Assembly: GCA_014946745.1 (NCBI GenBank)
Contig: JADCRD010000001.1
Coordinates: 1,116,001-1,180,000 of the forward strand
From: Lysobacterales bacterium
GTDB lineage: Bacteria; Pseudomonadota; Gammaproteobacteria; Xanthomonadales; Xanthomonadaceae
Length of the DNA: 64,000 nucleotides
Reading direction: 5' to 3'
The position numbers and the translations under genes are program-made. Of this stretch, positions 11,416 to 20,358 are shown piece after piece. Every line of letters begins with the position of its first letter. Position 1 is the stretch's first letter. Below the pieces are notes generated by a model. It had not been told where the DNA came from and did no database searches. It was given only the letters and a program-made list of their open reading frames with translations.

Positions 11416-11838
11416 CTAGGCCTCGTCGCTCCGCCCCGGCAGCAGCGCTGCCGCCGCCACCGCGCTCGCGCTGATCGCCATCAGCACGCTGCCGAGAAAG
11501 GGGCCGACAAAGTAGAAGAGCAGGGCGGTGTCGAGCCCCAGCCATACCACCAGGGCCATGCGCAGGCCGCGGCCGAACAGGCGCGGGGCCACGGCGCAGG
11601 CGGCGCAGAGCAGCGAGGCGATCAGCAGGTGCACCGCGTACAGGATCCACGCGCCGCGCAGCACATCGAAACTGGGCAGCGGCTGCTCGGCGCCGACCGC
11701 GGCGAGATCCAGCAGGCCTTGATCCAATCGCGGGTAGGCCAGCAGATGGAAACTCGCCTGCGCCGCCAGCAGCACGCAGGCCACGGCCAGCAGCCAGAGT
11801 TCGGGGCGCAGTCGGCGGGTCTTCGGGGTCGGGCTCAT
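11416..11838 (-). CDS. Small integral membrane protein, unknown function
   Basis: 140 residues from ATG 11838 (MSPTPKTRR), with four hydrophobic helices at about 14-34, 58-78, 84-104 and 108-132. It is not recognised as a named family. The start overlaps the stop of the M36 protease gene by four bases (ATGA), so it is probably translated with the protease. Its role is unknown. Confidence 0.6.
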   Translation of the reverse strand: MSPTPKTRRLRPELWLLAVACVLLAAQASFHLLAYPRLDQGLLDLAAVGAEQPLPSFDVLRGAWILYAVHLLIASLLCAACAVAPRLFGRGLRMALVVWLGLDTALLFYFVGPFLGSVLMAISASAVAAAALLPGRSDEA

Positions 11839-14800
11839 TGCGTCAGGGTCTCGAAGCCATCGCGGAAGCGGCCGCTCAGGGTACACGCGGCGGCGTTCGG
11901 CACGCGCTGCGGGAACGGCGAGTTGTCGATGCCGACGGCGCGCAGCGCATCGATCTCCCAGCCCGGGGCGGTCACGGCCGCATCGGTGGCGATGAGGAAG
12001 CGCAGGCGCACGCGCTGCCCGGCGAGACTGCGGCCGAAGTCGATGCGGTGCGGCACAAAGGCCTCGGGCCAGCCGGCGCTGCGGCCGACGAAGGCGGCGC
12101 GCCCTTCCAGCGGGTTGTCGCAGCAGTCGGACAGCACGCCGCCATAGGCCGGGCTGAGCTGGCCGAGTTCGCTGGCGTCGCGCCAGCTCTGGCCCTCGTC
12201 CACGCTGAATTCGACGAGGCCGCCGTCGTAGAAGGTGCTGCTGCTCGCCTCGAAGCTGTAGCGCGCGTCGAACTCGACGCGGAAGTCGGCGTCGGCGCTC
12301 ACCTGCAGCGCCGGCGATTCGATCCAGGCCTGACCCTCGGTGCCGAAGTCGGGCCCATACAGCACCCAGCGCAGCGGATCGAGCGCGCGCCGGCGCCAGC
12401 CCACCAGCTCGGGCTCCAGGCCCTCGTCCTGGGCGGCTGTCCAGACCAGACGCGGGCTGTCGAAGCCATCGCTGCGGCTCACTGCATCGACGAGGTCGAA
12501 GTCGACCGCGAAGGCCTCAGCGCCGACTTCGCCGGCGGCAAAGCCGATCGCCGGATCGTCTGGCGTGGCCGTGACCGTGATCGCCTGCAGGCCAGCGCCG
12601 GCGTAGAGCGCCACCGGCAGCTCCAGCGTGTGCTGCTGCTGCGGCGCCAGCGCCGGCAGCGTGCGCCCGCTGCCCTCGGCGAAGGCGAGGCGGTCGCTGG
12701 AGCTGCGCAGATCGACGCGGCTGTCGGCCAGCGCCTGCGTGCCGGAGTTGCGTACGCTGAGGCGCAGGCGGCCGGTTTCGCCGCGGTCGAGGATGCCGTC
12801 GGCATCGCAGCCGGCGTCCTCGATCAGCTCGATGCTGTCCACGCGCAGATCGCCACCGTCGACCAGGCTCGGCTGCACGCCCTGCAGGGTCAGGCTGCCG
12901 CGGCTCGGCGCGCGCGCGCGCAGGCCGGCGCCGCGCGCGGCAAAGGCCGAGCCGCAGAGGCGCAGGTCTTCGGTATCGCTGACCGCCATCGCCAGCAGCA
13001 GGGCGTCGCGGGCCTCGGTATAGGTCGGCGCATTCGGGGTCAGCTTGTAGGCGGCCACCAGATACTCGCTCATGCGCCGCTGCGCCTCGTCGAAGCTGTA
13101 GCGCGGGGTGGGCGGCAGGGTCTCGCGCAGCAGGCTGGCGTAGCAGTCCCACAGCAGGCTGCCCCAGACTTCGCCGGCGTTGTGCACGGCCGAGTTGTCG
13201 GCCGACAGGCTGGCCGGGGTGCGCGGGGCCGCGTCCGGAATCTGCGAGCCGCTGGCGATGTGCTGGAACTCGAGCGGATTGATCTCGCGCCGGGTCGAGT
13301 AGGGGTAGCGGCGGATGCCGAAGTAGCTCGCGTTGGGGCTGAAGCTCGGCATGCGGCCGGCGCTGACGTAGTTCATCACCCCGTAGCTGCCGCTGAAGCC
13401 GGCGCCCTCGGGCTTGAGCGCGTCCTGCTCGCGCACGAGCAGCAGCAGGGCGTGGAAGTCGGCCCAGCCTTCGCCCATGGCGCGGCTCTGGTGGGTGCTG
13501 AGGCCGGTGGCGTTGCCGATCAGCCGGTTGCTGATGTAGTGGCCCCATTCGTGGGCGACGATCGCTGCATCCATGGCGGCGTCGCGGTCGGCGCCGCGCT
13601 CGGCGCGCAGCTCGACGCTGAGCGGCGCCTGCGCCAGCCGCTCGCGCAGCCACAGGCCATCGCTGCGCAGCACGCTCTGGGTCGGCAGGACGAGCTCGGG
13701 CGCATCACCGACGAGCAGCGGCCAGCCTTCAGCCTGCAGGCCCATGATCACGAGGCCCGCCGCGCCCGCCGACTGCGCGTGGCGCGCCTTGTCGAGCGCG
13801 TCGCAGCCGCCGTCTTCGGCCAGCACGATGCGGCCGCTGAACGCAGCGGGCAGCGCTTCGCAGGCGTCCGCGGTAGTGCCGACGCCATCGCTCGCCAGCG
13901 CCAGGGCTGCGCTCAGCCGGTAGCTGCCGGGCCCGAACTCGGCCACGCGCGCCCGCAGCGGCGGCCCGGCCGCGCCCGGATCCAGCGCGCCCACGCGCGG
14001 GCCGCGAAAGCGGAACAGCTGCATGCGCGGCGGCGCGCCGTCCGCCGGCGTGGACATGTTGGCGTTGTCGAAGCCCGAATGGTCGAGCGTCTCCACGCGC
14101 AGCTCGTCGAACTCTTCGCCGCCGCGGTCGAAGTTCGACATCTGCGCATTGCCTGCGGCCTCGTCGAAGCCGGCGGCATGGAACCAGTCGTGCAGGTAGT
14201 TGGTGATGTAGAAGGCATTGACCACGCCCGCCTCGATCTGCCGCTTGTCGACGTCCGGCGGCAGCAGGGGCGCGTAGCCGGGCACGAAGGCCAGCGGGCC
14301 GCTGAGCTGGGCCCGCACGTCGCCTGCGCTGAAGCCATCCGGCTCGGCCAGGTCGGCGTAGGCATCGACGTTGTTGCCGCGGGTTTCGGCATCGCGGACG
14401 CGCAGCCAGGGGTCGCTGAAACCGCTGCCGGGCCAGGCGAAGCCGAGCGGCGCGAAGGCGAGCGGGATCTGCTGCGGCGGGCGGAGCGCTGGACGGAAGC
14501 CATCGGGCTGTGCGGTGGGATGCGGCATGTCGGCGCGGCCCTGCGGGCCGGGCTCAGGCCGGTGCGTGGCCGCGGTTTCCGCATAGGCCTGCCAGAGAAA
14601 GCTGGCGTGCGCGGACAGGTCCTGCCGCCGCTGCAGTCGGCCGTCGAGCGCATCGATCAGGCTCGCCTGCAGGCGGCTGCTGCGCGGCCCCTGCGCCGGC
14701 AGCACCTGGGTCTCGACGTACCAGGCCGGGCGCAGCTGGCCGCGATGGCGATACCACACTGGCGCGCCGCGCACCGGCCCGCTCAGCGTCGCACCGCTGG

Positions 14801-15440
14801 CCGCGCGGCTCAGCAGTACGGCCAGCTGCAGCTGGCGGTAGGGCGTCTGCGCGCGCGCGCGCGCAGCGTCGGTCCAGGCGCCGCGCAGATTCGCGGGCTC
14901 GAAGCCCCAGGGCGCCAGCGCCGCCGCCGCGGCGTCCTCCAGCCGCAGCCGCCAGACGCGCGCATCGCTTGCGACCTGCGCGGCGCCGCGTCCGCCGCCG
15001 CTGCTGGCGCGCACGCGGCCCTGCGCATCCAGCAGCAGGCTGATCCGCTCGCCGAAAATCTCGATGCCCTCGCGCTCGGCGGCAAAGCGCAGCAGCCTCG
15101 CGCCGCCGCGCAGGCGCTGCTGATCGATCAGGCGCAGAGCATCCGCCCCCGGCGACGCGCTGCGCGCCGCCGTCGACTGCAGGTGCGCCCGCGCGAGACG
15201 CAGCGCCTCGTCCGCCTCGGGCGGTGCGGGCGTCGCGGTCTCCGCGCGCCAAGGCAGCACATGCAGGCGCCGGTCCTCGTCGGCCTGGGGGGCGGTGTCG
15301 GGCTTGTTGGCCGCCCGCGTGGCGAGGCTTGCCAGCGCGAGCAGGAGCATCGCCGCCGCGAGCAGCAGCGCGCGCCGTCTCCGCGGAGTCAGGCCGGTCA
15401 GAGACGATCCGCAGTGACGATGGGGGGCGAAATCGCGCAT
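11835..15440 (-). CDS. Secreted M36 (fungalysin-type) zinc metalloprotease
   Basis: Exported endopeptidase of about 1201 residues. The start taken is ATG 15440; an upstream ATG at 15479 is possible. A basic n-region and a hydrophobic segment (about 21-43) look like a signal peptide. A propeptide-like region is followed by the M36 catalytic domain with NYLHDWFHAAGFDEAAGN, then an inserted PA-like domain (GCDALDKARHAQSAGAAGLVIMG), zinc motif HEWGH at 630-634 and the third-ligand motif GEGWADFH at about 655-660. The C-terminal third has Ig/CARDB-like and jelly-roll-like segments and ends in SGRFRDGFETLTQ. The overlapping small membrane protein follows. Confidence 0.92.
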   Translation of the reverse strand: MRDFAPHRHCGSSLTGLTPRRRRALLLAAAMLLLALASLATRAANKPDTAPQADEDRRLHVLPWRAETATPAPPEADEALRLARAHLQSTAARSASPGADALRLIDQQRLRGGARLLRFAAEREGIEIFGERISLLLDAQGRVRASSGGGRGAAQVASDARVWRLRLEDAAAAALAPWGFEPANLRGAWTDAARARAQTPYRQLQLAVLLSRAASGATLSGPVRGAPVWYRHRGQLRPAWYVETQVLPAQGPRSSRLQASLIDALDGRLQRRQDLSAHASFLWQAYAETAATHRPEPGPQGRADMPHPTAQPDGFRPALRPPQQIPLAFAPLGFAWPGSGFSDPWLRVRDAETRGNNVDAYADLAEPDGFSAGDVRAQLSGPLAFVPGYAPLLPPDVDKRQIEAGVVNAFYITNYLHDWFHAAGFDEAAGNAQMSNFDRGGEEFDELRVETLDHSGFDNANMSTPADGAPPRMQLFRFRGPRVGALDPGAAGPPLRARVAEFGPGSYRLSAALALASDGVGTTADACEALPAAFSGRIVLAEDGGCDALDKARHAQSAGAAGLVIMGLQAEGWPLLVGDAPELVLPTQSVLRSDGLWLRERLAQAPLSVELRAERGADRDAAMDAAIVAHEWGHYISNRLIGNATGLSTHQSRAMGEGWADFHALLLLVREQDALKPEGAGFSGSYGVMNYVSAGRMPSFSPNASYFGIRRYPYSTRREINPLEFQHIASGSQIPDAAPRTPASLSADNSAVHNAGEVWGSLLWDCYASLLRETLPPTPRYSFDEAQRRMSEYLVAAYKLTPNAPTYTEARDALLLAMAVSDTEDLRLCGSAFAARGAGLRARAPSRGSLTLQGVQPSLVDGGDLRVDSIELIEDAGCDADGILDRGETGRLRLSVRNSGTQALADSRVDLRSSSDRLAFAEGSGRTLPALAPQQQHTLELPVALYAGAGLQAITVTATPDDPAIGFAAGEVGAEAFAVDFDLVDAVSRSDGFDSPRLVWTAAQDEGLEPELVGWRRRALDPLRWVLYGPDFGTEGQAWIESPALQVSADADFRVEFDARYSFEASSSTFYDGGLVEFSVDEGQSWRDASELGQLSPAYGGVLSDCCDNPLEGRAAFVGRSAGWPEAFVPHRIDFGRSLAGQRVRLRFLIATDAAVTAPGWEIDALRAVGIDNSPFPQRVPNAAACTLSGRFRDGFETLTQ

Positions 15441-15549
15441 GGCGCAGCCAGCATGCCGCCGAATCGCGGCGCTCGCCATCCTCGCGATGCCGATGTCCGC
15501 GGCACGTCACGGACATCGGCGGCGCGCCGGCGTCTGCCGGCTGCGCTCT

Positions 15550-15706
15550 CAGGCTGTCGAAGAACAGCCTGCCAGCCCGGCCTGGGTTGGCCGGGACGAC
15601 GAAGCAAGCGCGTGAGCGATGGAGGTGTCGCGGGCCGGTATGGACCTGCGCCGGACCGCCGACTTGAAAAACTCCCCGGGAGGAAGTTCTTCAACAAGCT
15701 GCCATG
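15550..15706 (+). repeat. Dispersed intergenic repeat B, copy 1
   Basis: About 155 bp. It runs from AGGCTGTCGAAGAACAGCC, through GCCAGCCCGGCC and GACGAAGCAAGCGCGT, to TGGACCTGCGCCGGACCGC and AAAACTCCCCGGGAGGAAG. A copy in the opposite orientation lies at 30024-30168 with the same order of blocks and clear base-by-base similarity. It contains several hairpins. No coding content was seen. Confidence 0.75.
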
Positions 15707-15737
15707 CGCGCCGCTCAGCGACCGCGCGCTGCCGTGT

Positions 15738-15790
15738 CTCACCGAGCGAAGCGCAGGCTCAGGCCGAAGGCGCGCGGCGTGCCCGATCCC
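15738..15790 (-). pseudogene. Relic of a TonB-dependent receptor C-terminus
   Basis: On the minus strand this reads GSGTPRAFGLSLRFAR and a stop. That closely matches the last residues of the receptor encoded at 20359-22863 (GDPRSFGLSLRFAY). About 25 bases are identical between the two loci. The receptor that actually ends at 15818 has a different C-terminus (YQAGIEYRF), so this looks like the leftover end of another receptor gene downstream of it. It is short, so coincidence is not excluded. Confidence 0.45.
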
Positions 15791-15817
15791 CACCGTCCGT
15801 GCGCGATCGGCGTGGGA

Positions 15818-18271
15818 TCAGAACCTGTACTCGATACCGGCCTGGTAGAAGGCGCCATTCATGCCGATGCCGGACAGCACGTCGTAGGGGAAATTGCCGA
15901 AGTAGTTGATGTCCGCGCTGCTGCGGTCGGGATAGCGATCGGTGAGGTTGTAGGCGCCTGCAGACAGTTCAAGCGCGGTACTGAGCCGATAACGCAGCTC
16001 GGCATCGAGCTGCCACACCGCGCCATAGGTCTGCTCGGGCTCGAACCCGCCGCCGAAGTTGAAGACCCGCGTGGTGCTGCCGTGGCGGATGCCGCGCAGA
16101 AGCGCAGAGGTCCGCTCGCCCTCCCAGTTGGCGCTGAGCACCGCGCGCTGACGCGGCGCTGCGCCGATCAGGGTGTTGCGTTCCTCCACGCCCAGCAGCA
16201 GGTTGTCGGCGCCCAGGGCGACGATCTGACTGGGCGTCGCGTCGACGGCGCGGATGCGGTTCCGCGCATAGCTGTAGGCCGCGCTGAAGTCGATCGCGCT
16301 GCCGGCCAAGGGCAGGCGATAGCGGCTGACAATCTCGGCGCCATCGGTCCGGGTGTCGACCGCATTGGTGAAAAAGTTGATCGAGCTGATGTCGCTCACG
16401 CCGAAGCGCTGCCGGATGAAGGCCGCAAGCTCAGGCCCTCCGATCCGTTCCGACAGCGTGACGCGGTCGTCCACATCGATCCGGAAGGTGTCCAGCGTGA
16501 GCGCGAAGTCGCCGACCTGCACGGCCAAGCCCAGGCTGAAGTTGGTCGAGGTTTCCGCTTCGAGCGGCTGGACACCCAGCGCCGCTGCGATCGGGTCATC
16601 GCCACGCAGCAAGCGCACCCGCGTCAATTGACCGCCGTCACCAAAACTGGTGGTGGTGTAGCTGAAGCCGCGCTGCGACAGCGAAGGCGCGCGGTAGTTA
16701 GTCGACGCCGCGGCGCGCAGGGCGAACGCATCGCCGAGCGCCCAGCGCGCGGCCAGCTTGCCGGTGGCTTCCGCGCCGAAGTCGCTGTAGTCCTCGAAGC
16801 GACCTGCTGCGCTGACGAACACCCGCTCGCCCAGATCGCCCGAGAGTTCGCCCCAGAGGCCATTGACCCGGCGGTCGATGTCAACCGCGTCGCGCGCACT
16901 CAATCCGGGGCCTGCCTGGGCGCCGGGCGGACGCGTCGTGAGCGGGCCCGCGGCTGTGCTGGCGGGGTCTCCGGCACGGGTGCGGAAGTTCTCGCGGCGG
17001 TGCTCAAGCCCCAGCGCGAGCGTGCTCGCGCGGCCGAAGTCGTAGCTGCCGTCCAGGTTCAGGCTGGTCTGGCCGAAGCGATAGCGCCCAAGGTCGAAGG
17101 CGGTGGGGCTTGCACTGCCCAGCGAGGCGTTGAGTGAGTTGCGCAAGCCGTAGTCGAAGCGATTGAAGCCGTGGCCGAGGCTGGTCTCCACGCGCCAGTC
17201 GCCGAGCGTGCCGCGCACGCCAGCGAACGCTCCCAGATCTGCACTGTCGCCGAGCGTGTCGGGCCGAAAGCCGTTGGGGTACACCTCGCGTACGTTGGCG
17301 CTGCTGTCGGGGTAGCGGAAGAAGGCGGCGCCCACCGACTCGCGCTGGCTGTAGGTGGCGAAAGCAAAGGCTTCAAGATCACCGACGGGCACGCTGCCGT
17401 TCAGCCACAGCTGGCGATCGCGTGCGTCCGCATCGCCGGGCTTGTAGTTGCGCTGGCCGGCGAAGGCGAGGTTGGCGGGCGTTTGCGCCTCGAAGAACGG
17501 AATCTGGTCGAGGCCGGCGCGATTGACCGCGTTGCGGTTGCGGTAGTCGACGCCGACGCGCAGGCGGCCCTCGGCGCCGAGCTTGATGCCGGTGTCGGCG
17601 GCGGCGCGGAGGGTCTGCCCATCGGTCAAAGATTCACCGCTGGGTTCGAAGTCGGTGCGATGCGCGCCATAGCTGAGCGCCAGGCTGCTGCCTTCGCTGC
17701 CTCCCTTGAGGATCACGTTGACGACGCCGGCGATCGCATCCGAGCCGTACTGCGCGCCGGCACCATCGCGCAAGACCTCGATGCGCTCGATCGCCGACAG
17801 CGGAATGGCGTTGAAGTCGACCGGCGTCGTGCCGCGGCCGTTCTTGGACTCCAGGTTGACGACCGCCGAGGTGTGGCGACGCTTGCCGTTGACCAGCACC
17901 AGCACTTGATCCGGGCTCAGGCCGCGCAGCTGCGCGGCGCGCACATGGTCTGCGCCGCCCGAGTTGGATTGCCGTGGAAAATTGAGTGAAGGCAGCAGCG
18001 TCGCCAGCGCCTGCCCGAGCTCGCCGCCGAGCCCATTGGCGCGCTGCAGATCGTCCTGGGTGAACACGTCGATGGCGACCGGCGTGTTGGCTTCGGTGCG
18101 GACCGCGCCGCGCGTGCCGGTGACGACGACCGCATCGAGCTCGGTGGCGCGATCCTGCTGGGCGAACGCCAAGCCTGATGCACTGAGGCCCGGCAGTGCC
18201 AGCGCTGTGGCCAGGGCTTGAGCGAGGCGGGATCGGCGCTTGAAGAGGCCGCCTGGGGGCTTGAGCGACAT
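15818..18271 (-). CDS. TonB-dependent outer-membrane receptor
   Basis: 817 residues. A signal peptide is followed by a TonB-box-like region and a plug domain: ELDAVVVTGTR near 45-55, LVNGKRRHTSAVVNL, and IPLSAIERIEVLRDGAGAQYGSDAIAGVVNVI. Then comes a 22-strand-type barrel ending in an aromatic residue (GIEYRF). The plug is of the kind with RGLSPDQVLVLVNG. The substrate is not predictable from sequence alone. The upstream region (18312-18363) is AT-rich with TTGAC motifs. No TonB or cognate periplasmic binding gene is adjacent; an amino-acid permease is divergent. Confidence 0.93.
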   Translation of the reverse strand: MSLKPPGGLFKRRSRLAQALATALALPGLSASGLAFAQQDRATELDAVVVTGTRGAVRTEANTPVAIDVFTQDDLQRANGLGGELGQALATLLPSLNFPRQSNSGGADHVRAAQLRGLSPDQVLVLVNGKRRHTSAVVNLESKNGRGTTPVDFNAIPLSAIERIEVLRDGAGAQYGSDAIAGVVNVILKGGSEGSSLALSYGAHRTDFEPSGESLTDGQTLRAAADTGIKLGAEGRLRVGVDYRNRNAVNRAGLDQIPFFEAQTPANLAFAGQRNYKPGDADARDRQLWLNGSVPVGDLEAFAFATYSQRESVGAAFFRYPDSSANVREVYPNGFRPDTLGDSADLGAFAGVRGTLGDWRVETSLGHGFNRFDYGLRNSLNASLGSASPTAFDLGRYRFGQTSLNLDGSYDFGRASTLALGLEHRRENFRTRAGDPASTAAGPLTTRPPGAQAGPGLSARDAVDIDRRVNGLWGELSGDLGERVFVSAAGRFEDYSDFGAEATGKLAARWALGDAFALRAAASTNYRAPSLSQRGFSYTTTSFGDGGQLTRVRLLRGDDPIAAALGVQPLEAETSTNFSLGLAVQVGDFALTLDTFRIDVDDRVTLSERIGGPELAAFIRQRFGVSDISSINFFTNAVDTRTDGAEIVSRYRLPLAGSAIDFSAAYSYARNRIRAVDATPSQIVALGADNLLLGVEERNTLIGAAPRQRAVLSANWEGERTSALLRGIRHGSTTRVFNFGGGFEPEQTYGAVWQLDAELRYRLSTALELSAGAYNLTDRYPDRSSADINYFGNFPYDVLSGIGMNGAFYQAGIEYRF

Positions 18272-18311
18272 GAGGTGGTGCCTTGGGAAGGGCGGGCCAA
18301 GATCGCCTTCA

Positions 18312-18363
18312 GGTCAATTCCTGTCAATCCATCCGGATGAAGAGATATATGGCCTTTTTGACC
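18312..18363 (-). promoter_or_regulatory. Candidate promoter/operator of the first TonB receptor
   Basis: This AT-rich stretch stands out from the surrounding high-GC DNA, 40-90 bases upstream of the receptor start at 18271. On the plus strand it holds GGTCAA (18312-18317), TGTCAA (18322-18327) and TTGACC (18358-18363). On the minus strand these read as an exact TTGACA -35-like hexamer, a second TTGACC and an inverted GGTCAA. No strong -10 is seen at 17 bases. Confidence 0.3.
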
Positions 18364-18408
18364 ACGTTGCGACCTCGCGTCGCAAGCGGCCACGGGTGCC
18401 CCGCCGAG

Positions 18409-18560
18409 GCAACACGGATCAAGTCCCTCCTGGCCTTGATCCGTGCTCGCGAGTCCGGCACAGGTCCGGACGCGCTTGCGCGGGATCAAGCACGTGCGTG
18501 CTTGCTCCGCGGGCGCGCCTCCGTGGCGCGCGGCAACGCTGAATTCTTCAGCATTGCCCT
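18409..18560. repeat. Dispersed intergenic repeat A, copy 2
   Basis: This copy shares the order and most bases of the element at 9631-9817: GCAACACGGATCAAGTCCCTCC, TGGCCTTGATCCGTG, GCGAGTCCGGCAC, GGATCAAGCACGTGCGTGCT, and the terminal hairpin CAACGCTGAATTCTTCAGCATTG. It is about 35 bases shorter in the middle. It lies between the divergent receptor and permease genes. Confidence 0.75.
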
Positions 18561-18595
18561 AAGCTGCAGCACTGTTGCCCCATCGAGTCCACGCA

Positions 18596-19927
18596 ATGTC
18601 TGTGAATGCGTCAGAGGTCCGCCCCCGCCTGCACGTGGGCCATGCGGTCGCGGTCTGCGTGGGGATGGTGGTCGGTGCAGGCATCTTCCGCACCTCGCCC
18701 GAGGTGGCGGCGGCGCTCGACTCGGAGACAGCCCTGCTTCTGGCCTGGCTGCTCGGCGGCGTGCTGTCGGTGATCGGCGGGCTGTGCTTCGCCGAGCTCG
18801 CTGCGGCGTATCCCGATCAGGGCGGTGACTACAGCTTCCTGCGTCGAGCCTATGGCCCAGGCTTGGGTTTCCTGTTCGCCTGGTCGCGCTTCACCGTGAT
18901 CCACAGCGGCTCGGTCGCCCTGTTGGCCTTTGTGTTCGGTGACTATCTCAATCAGCTGCTGCCACTGGGGCCGGGTGGCAGCGCCGCGTTTGGCGCGAGC
19001 CTGATCGTGCTGCTGGTGGCGCTGAATCTGCGGGGCGTGAGAGTCGGCGTCGGCACCCAACTGGGCCTGATGCTCATCGTCATGGCGGGACTGCTGGCCG
19101 TGGGCGCTGCGGGCCTGGTGCAGCAGATCCAGGGGGTGCCGCCTGCGGATCCGGTCGCGCCCGCGGCTGCGCTGGGGTTTGCGGCGTTCGGACAGGCGAT
19201 GATCTTCGTGCTGCTGGCCTACGGCGGCTGGAGTGATGCCGCCACCCTGTCCGCTGAAGTCGCCGACCCGAAGCGCGACATGCCGCTTGCGCTGGGCATC
19301 GGCCTGGGTCTGGTGCTCGCGCTCTATCTGCTGGTCAACTGGGCCTACCTGCGCGGTCTGGGGCTGGGGGGTCTGGCGGCAAGCGAAGCGCCTGCAGCAG
19401 ATTTGATGCGTCTGGCCTTCGGGCGCACGGGCGAAGTGCTGATCGTCGCCGTGGTGGCGGTCACGGCGATCACGGTGATGAACGCCATCCTGATTGCCGG
19501 CGCGCGCACGACCTTTGCCGCCGCGCGCGATCTCGGTTTCGAGGGGCTTGGCGCCTGGGATGCGACGCGCGGTGTGCCGCGCGGCGCGCTGTTCGGTCTC
19601 GCCGGAGTGTCCCTGGCCTTGGTCGCGCTCGGTCTCCTCACTCGCGGCGGTTTCTCCACCCTCGTCGATTACCTGTCGCCGGTGTATTGGGGCTTCCTGA
19701 TGCTGAGTGGCGTCGCGGTGATCCTGCTGCGGCGTCGCGACCCGGGCCGTCCCCGCGCCTTTCGCGTGCCGCTGTATCCGCTGCTGCCCCTGCTTTTTTC
19801 GGCGAGCTGCGCCTACCTGCTGTATTCCAGCCTGGTGTACGTGCGGGAGGGCGCGCTGGTCGCGGTCGCCGTGCTGTTTCTCGGCGCACTGCTGTGGCTT
19901 CCGCTGCGCAAGCGGGCGCAGGCATGA
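18596..19927 (+). CDS. APC-family amino acid permease
   Basis: Inner-membrane amino-acid/polyamine/organocation transporter, about 443 residues, with 12 predicted helices. The start ATG 18596 (MSVNASEV) is preferred over 18575. The first helix carries the family signature GMVVGAGIFRTSPEVAAAL, and helix 2-3 has the GGLCFAELAAAYPDQGGDYSFLRRAYGPGLGFL pattern. The substrate is unknown; the sequence is closer to the LAT-like branch of the APC superfamily than to GABA permeases. It overlaps the next gene by 4 bases (ATGA). Confidence 0.92.
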   Translation: MSVNASEVRPRLHVGHAVAVCVGMVVGAGIFRTSPEVAAALDSETALLLAWLLGGVLSVIGGLCFAELAAAYPDQGGDYSFLRRAYGPGLGFLFAWSRFTVIHSGSVALLAFVFGDYLNQLLPLGPGGSAAFGASLIVLLVALNLRGVRVGVGTQLGLMLIVMAGLLAVGAAGLVQQIQGVPPADPVAPAAALGFAAFGQAMIFVLLAYGGWSDAATLSAEVADPKRDMPLALGIGLGLVLALYLLVNWAYLRGLGLGGLAASEAPAADLMRLAFGRTGEVLIVAVVAVTAITVMNAILIAGARTTFAAARDLGFEGLGAWDATRGVPRGALFGLAGVSLALVALGLLTRGGFSTLVDYLSPVYWGFLMLSGVAVILLRRRDPGRPRAFRVPLYPLLPLLFSASCAYLLYSSLVYVREGALVAVAVLFLGALLWLPLRKRAQA

Positions 19928-20316
19928 GCCGGCTGCCCGCGGGCCTGGCAGCAGCGCTGCTCAGCCTGGCGCTCGCCGCCTGCACTCTGAGCGCTGAGCG
20001 ATCCTGGGTGCGCACCGAACTGTTCTTCGGGCTGGGCGACGGCGTGGACGAGAACAGCGCGGCCTTCCGTCGCTACCTGGACGAGGCGGTGACCCGCGCC
20101 TTCCCGGCGGGCTTCACCGTTCTCGAAGCGCAAGGCCAGTGGCAGCCCGAGGACGGTGGCCCTCCCCGGAGGCTGCACTCGCGCGTGCTGGTGATCCTGC
20201 ATCCGGGCGATGCGGCCTCCGACGATCGCATCGAAGCCCTGCGTTCGCAGTGGATCCAGCGCACTGGCCAGGAGTCGGTGCTGCGCGTCGATGTTCCGGC
20301 CAGCGCAGCGTTCTGA
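19924..20316 (+). CDS. DUF3574 lipoprotein
   Basis: 130-residue exported protein. A hydrophobic signal ends in a lipobox LAAC (Cys about 20), so it is probably a lipoprotein. The body has the DUF3574 hallmarks WVRTELFFGLG and FRRYLDEAVTRAFPAGFTVLEAQGQW. The function is unknown. It starts inside the stop of the APC permease gene and is likely co-transcribed. It is convergent with the TonB receptor gene, which ends 43 bases away. Confidence 0.82.
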   Translation: MSRLPAGLAAALLSLALAACTLSAERSWVRTELFFGLGDGVDENSAAFRRYLDEAVTRAFPAGFTVLEAQGQWQPEDGGPPRRLHSRVLVILHPGDAASDDRIEALRSQWIQRTGQESVLRVDVPASAAF

Positions 20317-20358
20317 GGCCGACAGCGCGTCCGTGCGCGATCCGCCAGGTTCGCGCGC

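Noticed and set aside
11838-15848. A 1336-codon plus-strand frame opposite the M36 protease and receptor end
   Set aside because: It is the mirror of two well-supported minus-strand genes in high-GC DNA; it has no family resemblance and is rich in Ala/Arg/Gly/Val.
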